Shown piece after piece: positions 8,973 to 15,954 of a stretch of 37,129 nucleotides of DNA (the first letter of the stretch is position 1; each line of letters begins with the position of its first letter). Made by a program: the position numbers and the translations under genes. The DNA comes from Actinomycetota bacterium (GTDB lineage Bacteria; Actinomycetota; Acidimicrobiia; Acidimicrobiales; CADCSY01). The notes beneath the pieces were generated by a model that did no database searches, had not been told where the DNA came from, and saw nothing but the letters and a program-made list of their open reading frames with translations. The stretch lies in assembly GCA_016781135.1 (NCBI GenBank), contig JADDQY010000089.1, positions 1-37,129 of the forward strand. Reading direction: 5' to 3'.

Positions 8973-10835
8973 CTACGCCTCGGAGCGGCCTCCCAGGTGC
9001 TCGGCGAGGAAGCGCTCCATGGCCCGGTAGAGGTCGAGCCGGTTCTCGGGGTTGGCGAAGCCGTGGCCCTCGTCGTCTTTCACCAGGTACTCGACGTCGA
9101 CGCCCCGGTTGTGGAGGGCGGCCACGATCTGGTCGGCCTCACGCTTGGTGACCCGGGGGTCGTTCGCCCCCTGGGCGACCAGGAGCGGGGTGCGGATCGC
9201 GTCGACCCGACCCAGGGGCGAGCGAGCCCACAGGTCGGCCACCACCTCCTCGTTGGGCTCCTCTTCAGTGCCGGGATCGCCCACGAAGCGGTACCACGAC
9301 CCCTGGAGGAACGGCCGCCAGTAGGGCGGGAACGAGCGTACGAGGGTGACCAGACTCGACGGGCCCACGTAGTCGATGGCGGCGGCGAACACCTCGGGGG
9401 TGAAGGTGACCCCGACCAGAGCGGCATAGCCGCCGTAAGAGCCGCCGTAGATGGCGATGCGAGCGCGATCGGCGATGCCCTCGGCCACCGCCCACTCGAC
9501 GGCGTCGATGAGATCGTCGTGCATCTTCCCGGCGAACTCGTGCTCGGCGGCGTGCATGAACCTCTTGCCGAACCCGGTCGAGCCCCGGTAGTTCACCTGC
9601 AGAACGGCGTAGCCCCGGTTGGCCAGGAACTGGGCCTCGGGGTGGTAGCCCCAGGTGTCGCGAGCCCACGGGCCACCGTGGACCAGCAGCACCATGGGCA
9701 GGTCCTTCGGCTCGACGCCGAGCGGCAGGGTGAGGCAGGCGTGGAGGGTGTAGCCGTCGCGCGACGGGATGCGCACGGTGCGCATGGGAGCGAGGTGCTC
9801 GGCGTCGAGCTTGGGCCGGGGACGGAAGAGGAACTCGTGCTCACCGGTTCGAGTGTCGAGCAGGAACGTCGCCCCCGGCTCCCGGTCGTCGTCGAACGAC
9901 ACCACCCAGCGGCGCTCCTCGTCGTCCATCGACACCCCGGCGACGTCGCCGTGGTGCAGCGCCTCGGCCTGGCGCCAGCCGCGCTCGAAGCTGTCGTCGA
10001 AGAAGGCAACCTCGAGGCGGTCGACCATCGTGACCACCGCCAGCAGCTCGCCGGTGCGGCTGCGCAGGATGGGCCCGCCGATGTCGACCTCGGGGTGGGC
10101 GTAGACCTCGGTCTCCTCGCCGGTGGCCAGGTCGAGGCGGACCAGGCGAGTGAGGTCCCGGTCCCGAGCGGAGCCGACCCAGAGGGCGGTGCCATCGGGG
10201 GTGAAGCCGTAGACGTTGCCGCCGTCCTCGTTGGCGTAGATGGCGAGGGAACGGAACGGCTCGTCCTCGGTCGCCCTCGCCAGGATCTCGGTGTCGCCGG
10301 CAGCCGTCTGGGCCGAGGCCGCCAGCAGCGCACCGCCAGGGTCGGTGTGCCAACCTGCGATGTTCCCCGGGTTCTCGGCCACCAGCTCGAGCTCGCCCGT
10401 GCCCAGGTCGAGGCGGTGGACGTCGAAGCACTGGGGGTCGCGCCGGTTCAACGACACGAGCACCTGGACGGGGTCGTCGTAGGGGACGTCGACGATGCCC
10501 GCCCGCACCCCCTCGAACGGGGTCAGGTCGACCGAGGCCTGGTCGGGGCGGGCGAGGTCGGCGGCATGGACGTGGAAGTTCTCGTTGCCGCCCTGGTCCT
10601 GCACGTAGAGGATCCGGGTGGCGTCGCGGCTCCAGGAGTAGCTGCGGATCCCCCGGGTGTGGTCATGGGTGACGCAGACGTCGTCGTCGCCGTCGACGCT
10701 GCGCACCCAGACGTTGAGCCGGTCGGCCTCGGGGGCCAGGTACGACAGCTTGGACCCGTCAGGGCTGACCTTCGCCCCGGCCTTCTCGGGGTTCTCGAAG
10801 AAGTGCTCGAGGGGGATCAGGGGGGGCAAGGGCAC
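8973..10835 (-). CDS. S9-family (prolyl oligopeptidase-like) serine peptidase
   Basis: 620 aa. Residues about 1-370 form a beta-propeller-like region (KVSPDGSKLSYLAPEADRLN and repeated blade motifs). The C-terminal alpha/beta-hydrolase domain has the nucleophile motif GGSYGGYA (Ser466), Asp559 in GANDPRV and His591 in DEGHGF, a complete triad. No signal peptide, so it is probably cytoplasmic. Such enzymes cut oligopeptides, often after proline or by removing acyl-amino acids, and the exact specificity is not visible. The GTG start has a good Shine-Dalgarno sequence (GGAGG, 5 nt upstream). Followed upstream by the 104-aa receiver-like gene. Confidence 0.88.
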   Translation of the reverse strand: MPLPPLIPLEHFFENPEKAGAKVSPDGSKLSYLAPEADRLNVWVRSVDGDDDVCVTHDHTRGIRSYSWSRDATRILYVQDQGGNENFHVHAADLARPDQASVDLTPFEGVRAGIVDVPYDDPVQVLVSLNRRDPQCFDVHRLDLGTGELELVAENPGNIAGWHTDPGGALLAASAQTAAGDTEILARATEDEPFRSLAIYANEDGGNVYGFTPDGTALWVGSARDRDLTRLVRLDLATGEETEVYAHPEVDIGGPILRSRTGELLAVVTMVDRLEVAFFDDSFERGWRQAEALHHGDVAGVSMDDEERRWVVSFDDDREPGATFLLDTRTGEHEFLFRPRPKLDAEHLAPMRTVRIPSRDGYTLHACLTLPLGVEPKDLPMVLLVHGGPWARDTWGYHPEAQFLANRGYAVLQVNYRGSTGFGKRFMHAAEHEFAGKMHDDLIDAVEWAVAEGIADRARIAIYGGSYGGYAALVGVTFTPEVFAAAIDYVGPSSLVTLVRSFPPYWRPFLQGSWYRFVGDPGTEEEPNEEVVADLWARSPLGRVDAIRTPLLVAQGANDPRVTKREADQIVAALHNRGVDVEYLVKDDEGHGFANPENRLDLYRAMERFLAEHLGGRSEA

Positions 10836-10852
10836 GAGTCCTCCAGGACGGG

Positions 10853-11167
10853 TCAGGGGGCGAGCAGCGCTGCGACACTACGGAAGAACTGCGACCGTGG
10901 CATGGCCTCGCAACCGGTCGCCGCCGCCGCCTCCAGGGTCGTGCGCTCGACATGCGAGCCGAAGCCGACCACCCGGGCCCCGGTGGCGACCACCTCGGGC
11001 AGCACCTCTAGCACCCCCGGACGGCCGAGATCGACCACCACGACGTCTCCGGCCGTGGCGCTGCCCAGATCGACCGGGCGGGCGACGAAGGTGACGTCGG
11101 CGGCAGCGCCGACCCTGGAGCGGTCGATCAGGTCGGGGACGTAGGCGAGCACCCGCTCCCTGCTCAT
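10853..11167 (-). CDS. Receiver-like small protein, unknown function
   Basis: 104 aa. The pattern resembles a CheY-type alpha/beta receiver: DVVVVDLGRPG places an Asp where the phosphorylation site would be, followed by ARVVGFGSHVE, where Ser occupies the usual Thr/Ser switch position, and a final helix. The early acidic pair of true receivers is not evident, so it may be a pseudo-receiver. ATG overlaps the stop of the upstream gene (ATGA), so they are cotranscribed. It lies 17 nt before the S9 peptidase start. No output domain or partner kinase is nearby. Confidence 0.6.
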   Translation of the reverse strand: MSRERVLAYVPDLIDRSRVGAAADVTFVARPVDLGSATAGDVVVVDLGRPGVLEVLPEVVATGARVVGFGSHVERTTLEAAAATGCEAMPRSQFFRSVAALLAP

Positions 11168-11646
11168 GCGCCCGGCCCCGGAGTGGAGGGCCGGTGGCGA
11201 TGCAGGTGAGCCATGGCCTTGGCCGCGCCCCACGCCAGGCCCAGGTCGTGCAGCGCCGGGTCGATGTCGGCGAAGGCGAGCGGGACCAGGCCGTAGTCGT
11301 CGTCGGGGAAGTGGTGCTCGTCGAAGGCTTCGCGCACGATCGGCGGCACGCCGGCGTCGTGCAGCACGACGGTGGCGTAGCGCACCGCCCGGCGCAGGAT
11401 GCTGAGCGGGTTGGTCCACTGCTGGTCGACGTCGGCCCCCACCAGGCGCCGGAGCTCGCCGCCCACCTCGGAGGCGGCCCGCGCCCCGGCCTCGCCCGCC
11501 CGCCGAAGCACCTCGGGGTCGGCGCTTCCGGCCCACTCGATGAGGCGCAGCCGTACCGACCGCTCCACCCAGCCCGGCAGCGCCGCCTCCACGGCGTCGG
11601 CCAGGCGCTCGCCGATGCCGTCGTCGACCTCACCCACCGGTGCCAT
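11164..11646 (-). CDS. Conserved-type protein of unknown function
   Basis: 160 aa from ATG 11646. Soluble, helical, with a motif-rich C-terminal part: QQWTNPLSILRRAVRYAT, ILHDAGVPPIVREAF-like, EHHFPDDDYGLVPLAFADID. I do not recognise the family. ATG 11673 would extend it by 9 residues but would overlap the start of the divergent DUF427 gene. First gene of a 3-gene unit with the receiver-like protein and the S9 peptidase (4-nt overlap, then a 17-nt gap). Confidence 0.65.
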   Translation of the reverse strand: MAPVGEVDDGIGERLADAVEAALPGWVERSVRLRLIEWAGSADPEVLRRAGEAGARAASEVGGELRRLVGADVDQQWTNPLSILRRAVRYATVVLHDAGVPPIVREAFDEHHFPDDDYGLVPLAFADIDPALHDLGLAWGAAKAMAHLHRHRPSTPGPGA

Positions 11647-11656
11647 GCTTGCCCAC

Positions 11657-12151
11657 ATGCGCCCGAGACGCATCCCCCCCCAACCCGGCCAGGAGTCGGT
11701 GTGGGACTACCCCCGCCCCCCGGTGCTCGAGCCCGTGGACGAGCGGATCCGAGTGGTGCTGGCCGGGGTCACCATCGCCGACACCCGCCGGGCGCTGCGG
11801 GTGCTCGAGACCAGCCACCCGCCCAACTACTACCTGCCGCCCGACGACGTCGACCCCGCGTCGCTGCGGCCCAGTGCCCTGCGCTCGTTGTGCGAGTTCA
11901 AGGGCCTCGCCCAGTACTGGACGGCCGCCGCCGGCGACCGGGTGGAGCCCGATGCCGCCTGGAGCTACCCCGTCCCGCGCTCGGGCTTCGAGGCTCTTGC
12001 CGACCACGTCGCCTTCTACGCCGGGCGGATGGACGAGTGCTGGGTGGGCGAGGAGCTCGCCACCCCCCAGCCCGGCGGCTTCTACGGGGGCTGGGTCACC
12101 TCGGCGGTGGTGGGCCCGTTCAAGGGCGGGCCGGGCTCGATGGGCTGGTGA
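11657..12151 (+). CDS. DUF427 domain protein
   Basis: 164 aa. The central and C-terminal parts match DUF427: VRVVLAGVTIADTRRALRVLE, the PPNYYLPPDDV motif, SLCEFKGLAQYW and YAGRMDECWVG. The family is a small beta-rich fold of unknown biochemical role, common in actinobacteria and proteobacteria. No export signal. ATG 11657 starts only 10 nt from the divergent gene's ATG, so there is no room for leaders on both sides. Its last 32 nt overlap the converging DUF2993 gene. Confidence 0.88.
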   Translation: MRPRRIPPQPGQESVWDYPRPPVLEPVDERIRVVLAGVTIADTRRALRVLETSHPPNYYLPPDDVDPASLRPSALRSLCEFKGLAQYWTAAAGDRVEPDAAWSYPVPRSGFEALADHVAFYAGRMDECWVGEELATPQPGGFYGGWVTSAVVGPFKGGPGSMGW

Positions 12152-12794
12152 GCAAGCTCGACGCTTCGAAGCGGCGCAGGAGGTAGTCGGGCACCTGCTC
12201 GAGGACGCAGCTCAGGCGCAGGGCGCCCTGAACCACCTCGCCGTCGAGTGGGCACGGGAACAGCTCGGGCCCGGGGAGGGCCACGCTGGCGTCCGGGAGG
12301 GGGCCGAGGTCGAAGGTGACGCGGCCGTCGGCGACGGTGACGTCGGACCCGACGCTCCGCCCTGCCAGGGTCGCCTCCACCCGGCCCGGGCGCAGGGTGA
12401 GGTCGAGGTTTCCTCGGGTGAACGCCTCCTCCAGATCGTCCTCGGTGACGATCGCGGTCAGCGCCGCCCGGTCGACCCGCTCGAGGTCGAGCTCCCGGTC
12501 GACGAGGGCCTGGCGGGAGATCTCGATGCCACGGACGTCGATGTCCACCGAGGAGATCGTGACCTCGGGACGGGCGACCTCGTCGATGGTGACCACCAGG
12601 CGCTGCACCTCGCCCGTGACCAGCCCTCGGCCCACGACCGGGAACGAGTCCAGCTCTGCGGTCACCGACGCCGCCTCGGGCACGCCCTCGGCCACCCGTG
12701 ACTTGATGGCCTCCTCCATTCGGGGAGGCACGACCACCTCGGCACCGACCACGGCGATGGCGACGAGCAGCACCACCAGCGTGAGCAGCTTCAC
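12120..12794 (-). CDS. DUF2993 (LmeA-like) exported lipid-binding-type protein
   Basis: 224 aa. An N-terminal hydrophobic segment (LLTLVVLLVAIAVVGAEVVV) acts as a signal peptide or anchor. The rest matches DUF2993: E-ISSVDIDVRGI, the LTAIVTEDDLEEAF motif and VADGRVTFDL. Mycobacterial LmeA of this family is a periplasmic protein that binds phospholipid and helps lipomannan elongation; the same role here is only inferred. Its GTG start overlaps the larE stop (GTGA), so it is translated with larE. The 3' end overlaps the DUF427 gene by 32 nt on the other strand. Confidence 0.8.
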   Translation of the reverse strand: MKLLTLVVLLVAIAVVGAEVVVPPRMEEAIKSRVAEGVPEAASVTAELDSFPVVGRGLVTGEVQRLVVTIDEVARPEVTISSVDIDVRGIEISRQALVDRELDLERVDRAALTAIVTEDDLEEAFTRGNLDLTLRPGRVEATLAGRSVGSDVTVADGRVTFDLGPLPDASVALPGPELFPCPLDGEVVQGALRLSCVLEQVPDYLLRRFEASSLLTSPSSPARP

Positions 12795-13612
12795 GCGCGG
12801 CCAAGCCCGAGGGCGGCGTTGAGGTTGCCCGAGCGGAGCCCGTCGAGGTCGAGGGTGACGTAGCGGTACCCAGCTGATCGCACCGCAGCCACCACCTCCG
12901 ATCGCCGGGAGAGCGCCGCCTCGAAGTCGGCGACCGGCAGCTCCACCCGGGCCAGGTCGCCGTAGTGGCGCACCCGGAGCTCGCGAAAGCCGAGCCGGCG
13001 CAGAGCTGACTCGGCGGCGGCGACCTCGGTGAGCACCCCGAGGGTGACCGGGGTCCCGTAGGGGACCCGGGACGCCAGGCAGGCGGCCGCCGGCTTGTCC
13101 CAGGTGCGCAGGCCGAGCACGCGGGAGGCGGCCCGCACGTCGGTCTTGGTGAAGCCGGCATCGACCAAGGGGAACGCCGCGCCGCTCGCTGCCGCCACCG
13201 CCTGGCCCGGGCGATGGTCGCCGAGGTCGTCGAGGTTGACCCCGAGCACGACCGTGGCCTCCTCGGCCTCGGCCATCGGAGCGAGCACCGCCATCAGGGC
13301 GGTCTTGCAACGGGCGCAACGCTGGCCGTCGTTCGCAACGTAGGCGGGGTCGGCCAGCTCGTCGGTGGCGACGGGGCGCCACCGCAGTCCCCACTCCGCG
13401 GCCAGGGCGGCGCAGTCGAGCTCCTCGTCGGCAGCCAGCGACGGCGAGACCGCAGTCACCGCCAGGGCGGCACCCTCGGCGAGGGTGTCGTGCGCCATCC
13501 ACGCCAGCAAAGCGGAGTCCGCCCCGCCGCTGAACGCCACCACCACCCGCTCGAGCCGGTGCAGCTCGGCCCGCAGGGCGTCGAGGAGGTGGGGGACTGC
13601 TGAGGCGTCCAC
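12791..13612 (-). CDS. larE: LarE-like ATP-dependent sacrificial sulfur transferase
   Basis: 273 aa. The N-terminal PP-loop VVVAFSGGADSALLAWMA binds ATP, followed by CARCKTAL and the family motif WDKPAAACLASRVPYGTPVT, which holds the conserved cysteine region used by LarE as sulfur donor. LarE adds sulfur to the pyridinium dicarboxylate precursor of the nickel-pincer cofactor of lactate racemase. No larB, larC or larA is visible nearby, so another thiolation substrate is possible. GTG 13612 is chosen by the family N-terminus. Divergent from livJ, with 124 nt between the starts. Confidence 0.85.
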   Translation of the reverse strand: MDASAVPHLLDALRAELHRLERVVVAFSGGADSALLAWMAHDTLAEGAALAVTAVSPSLAADEELDCAALAAEWGLRWRPVATDELADPAYVANDGQRCARCKTALMAVLAPMAEAEEATVVLGVNLDDLGDHRPGQAVAAASGAAFPLVDAGFTKTDVRAASRVLGLRTWDKPAAACLASRVPYGTPVTLGVLTEVAAAESALRRLGFRELRVRHYGDLARVELPVADFEAALSRRSEVVAAVRSAGYRYVTLDLDGLRSGNLNAALGLGRA

Positions 13613-13680
13613 CAGGCCAGTCTGCCCCCGGCCGCCCCGCCCCGGCGAACGCCGTCCGGCGCAAGCACGAACGCCCTGCG

Positions 13681-13717
13681 TAGCATGGCCCACGCCGCCA
13701 GCGAGAGGCGCTGGCGG
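13681..13717 (+). promoter_or_regulatory. Candidate -10 (TAGCAT) and leader hairpin before livJ
   Basis: TAGCAT at 13681-13686 is a plausible -10, predicting a transcript start near 13693. A hairpin follows at once: CCGCCAGCG (13695-13703) pairs perfectly with CGCTGGCGG (13709-13717) over a 5-nt loop. The Shine-Dalgarno AAGGAG (13727-13732) is 9 nt further on. A 5'-end hairpin could protect the mRNA. The -35 is not convincing. Confidence 0.4.
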
Positions 13718-13736
13718 GTGCTCACGAAGGAGAACC

Positions 13737-14939
13737 ATGACTCGCGGAGCGATGGGTTGGAAGCTGTTCGCCGTGGTCGGCGCCCTGGGCCTGGTGGCCA
13801 TGGGCTGTGGCGGCGGGGACGAGGGCACCTCGGCCGGCGGGGGCGGGGGAGCCCAGGGCGAGACCGTGACGATCGCATTCATGGGCGCCCTCACCGGCGA
13901 CAGCGCCAACCTCGGGATCAACATCCGGGACGGCGTGAGGCTCGCCGTCGACAACGCCAACGCGGCGGGCGAGGGGCCGACGATCGTGCTCAAGGAGTTC
14001 GACACCGCCGGCGACCCGGCCCAGGCGGGCACGGTCAAGGACCAGGTCATCGCCGATGGCGACGTGATCGGCGTGGTCGGTCCCGCCTTCTCGGGGGAGA
14101 CCAAAGCCGTCATCCCCGCCTTCGAGGACGCCGGGCTGGTGATGGTCAGCCCCTCTGCCACCAACAAGGACCTGCCCAACATCGTGTCCGGCGGTCGGGT
14201 CTTCCACCGCGTCATTGCCGACGACGCCCTCCAGGCCGACGGCATCGCCACCTACCTGGCCCAGACGGTGCGGCCGGCGTCGGTGGCCTACGTCCACGAC
14301 AACACCGAGTACGGCAAGGGCCTCACCGATGACGTGGCCGCACTCTCCGGCAACCAGGGGGTGAAGGCGGCCACGCCCGCTCCGCTCACCCTCGACCCCG
14401 AGGCGCAGGACTTCTCGGCCACGGTCAACGCCGTGGTGAGCTCCGGTGCCGACGTCGTGTTCTACGGCGGGTACTACAGTGAGGCGGGCCGGTTCAAGAA
14501 GCAGCTGACCGACGCCGGCTACACCGGCACCTTCGTCAGCGGGGACGGATCGCTCGACCCCGGCTTCATCGCCACCGCCGGTCCCCAGTTCGCCGAGGGT
14601 GCCCGGCTCACCTGCCCGTGCAACCTGGCTTTCCCGACCTCTGAGAACGAGAAGCTTCGGGCGTTCTTCCAGCAGCACAGTGAGCAGCTGGGCCGCGAGC
14701 CGGGCCTGTACTCACCCGAGGGCTACGACGCCGCCAACATCCTCATCGAAGGCATCAAGGCCGGGAACACCGACCGGGCCAGCCTCCTGAGCTGGCTGGA
14801 AGAGGACTTCACGAACTACGAGGGCGTGTCCAAGACCGTCGAGTTCGCCGAGAACGGCAACGTCACCTCGAGGGACTTCTTCGTCTTCCAGGTGAAGGAC
14901 GGCAAGCTGGCCCCGTTGGAGACGGTCAACGTCGGCTGA
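13737..14939 (+). CDS. livJ: Branched-chain amino-acid ABC transporter substrate-binding lipoprotein
   Basis: 400 aa. A lipoprotein signal (hydrophobic stretch, then GLVAMGC, lipidated Cys about 22) and a Gly-rich linker precede a type I periplasmic-binding fold, with start TVTIAFMGALTGDSANLG, GVVGPAFSGETKAVIP, MVSPSATNKDLP and VAYVHDNTEYGKGL. It captures Leu/Ile/Val or related ligands outside the membrane and feeds the LivH/LivM permease below. ATG with Shine-Dalgarno AAGGAG 4 nt upstream. A strong hairpin separates it from livH. Confidence 0.92.
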   Translation: MTRGAMGWKLFAVVGALGLVAMGCGGGDEGTSAGGGGGAQGETVTIAFMGALTGDSANLGINIRDGVRLAVDNANAAGEGPTIVLKEFDTAGDPAQAGTVKDQVIADGDVIGVVGPAFSGETKAVIPAFEDAGLVMVSPSATNKDLPNIVSGGRVFHRVIADDALQADGIATYLAQTVRPASVAYVHDNTEYGKGLTDDVAALSGNQGVKAATPAPLTLDPEAQDFSATVNAVVSSGADVVFYGGYYSEAGRFKKQLTDAGYTGTFVSGDGSLDPGFIATAGPQFAEGARLTCPCNLAFPTSENEKLRAFFQQHSEQLGREPGLYSPEGYDAANILIEGIKAGNTDRASLLSWLEEDFTNYEGVSKTVEFAENGNVTSRDFFVFQVKDGKLAPLETVNVG

Positions 14940-14953
14940 GTAGCCATCGGTCG

Positions 14954-14982
14954 GGGCGGGGGGCGCAGGGCGCCCCCCGCCC
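14954..14982 (+). terminator. Strong intercistronic hairpin between livJ and livH
   Basis: A perfect 13-bp GC stem (GGGCGGGGGGCGC with its complement) over a 3-nt loop AGG. It starts 14 nt after the livJ stop and ends 3 nt before the livH Shine-Dalgarno (GAGGAGG, 14986-14992). There is no U-tract, so it is more likely an mRNA-stabilising or partial-termination element giving more binding protein than permease, as in other binding-protein operons. Confidence 0.65.
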
Positions 14983-14997
14983 TACGAGGAGGACATC

Positions 14998-15954
14998 ATC
15001 GACTCGTGCTTCCGGTGCCTGGCTGACCAGTTCGGGCCCCAAACCGTCGACGGGCTGACCCTTGGCGCCATCTACGCCCTCATCGCCCTCGGCTACACCC
15101 TGGTCTACGGGGTGTTGCGGCTGATCAACTTCGCCCACTCCGAGATCTTCATGATCGGGATCTTCGCCAGCTTGTTCGCCATGCACGGGCTCGGCATCGA
15201 CTCGGGCGACCCGGCGCTCACCGGCGCGGCGCTGGTCGGCACCCTCGTGGTGGTGACCCTGGTGGCGATGGCGGCCTCGGGGCTCGCCGCCGTGGCCATG
15301 GAGCGGGTCGCCTACCGGCCCCTGCGCCGCCGGGGCGCGCCCCGCCTGGCCGCCCTCATCACCGCCATCGGCGTGTCGCTGTTCCTCCAGGAGCTGTTCG
15401 CCGCCCGCTACGGCCGTGACGAGCTGGGCTTTCCCCGGGTGCTGGAGAAGCGCCAGCTCTTCGAGGTCGCCGGAGCCAACATCCGCACCGACAAGGTGCT
15501 GGTGGTGTTGGCCGCCCTGCTCCTCATGGTCGCCCTCGACCGCTTCGTCAACCGGTCCCGGCTGGGTCGGGGCGTCCGAGCGACCGCCCAGGACGCCGAG
15601 ACGGCGGCGCTGATGGGCGTCGACATCGACCGGGTGGTGATGCTCACGTTCCTGTTGGGCGGGTTGCTGGCGGGGGCGGCGGGGACGCTCTACGGGGTGT
15701 TCTTCGAAGCGGCCCGTTACAACATCGGCTTTCTCCCCGGCATCAAGGCCTTCACCGCCGCCGTGCTGGGAGGGATCGGCAACATACGGGGGGCGCTGGT
15801 CGGCGGGCTGTCGCTCGGGCTCCTGGAGAACTGGGGCTCGACCGTGCTCGGTGGCGAGTGGAAGGACGTGTTCGCCTTCACCGTGCTCGTGCTCGTGCTG
15901 CTGTTCCGGCCCACGGGGTTGCTGGGCGAGAGCCTGGGCAAGGCCCGAGCATGA
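14998..15954 (+). CDS. livH: LivH-type branched-chain amino-acid permease (start uncertain)
   Basis: About 318 aa, polytopic. The family N-terminus GLTLGAIYALIALGYTLVYG and RLINFAHSEIFMIG are clear, as is the later cytoplasmic loop RAVAQ-like GVRATAQDAETAALMGVD. The reading frame has no ATG, GTG or TTG before GTG 15112, which lies inside the conserved first helix. The frame is open upstream and a good GAGGAGG (14986-14992) sits 5 nt before an ATC codon at 14998, which I take as the provisional start. A 1-nt indel near 15018 linked to GTG 15006 is the other explanation. Stop overlaps livM (ATGA). Confidence 0.8.
   Translation: MDSCFRCLADQFGPQTVDGLTLGAIYALIALGYTLVYGVLRLINFAHSEIFMIGIFASLFAMHGLGIDSGDPALTGAALVGTLVVVTLVAMAASGLAAVAMERVAYRPLRRRGAPRLAALITAIGVSLFLQELFAARYGRDELGFPRVLEKRQLFEVAGANIRTDKVLVVLAALLLMVALDRFVNRSRLGRGVRATAQDAETAALMGVDIDRVVMLTFLLGGLLAGAAGTLYGVFFEAARYNIGFLPGIKAFTAAVLGGIGNIRGALVGGLSLGLLENWGSTVLGGEWKDVFAFTVLVLVLLFRPTGLLGESLGKARA

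Noticed and set aside
8880..11144. Plus-strand frame of 754 codons opposite the S9 peptidase
   Set aside because: Antisense of a gene with a complete catalytic triad; long antisense frames are expected at this GC content.
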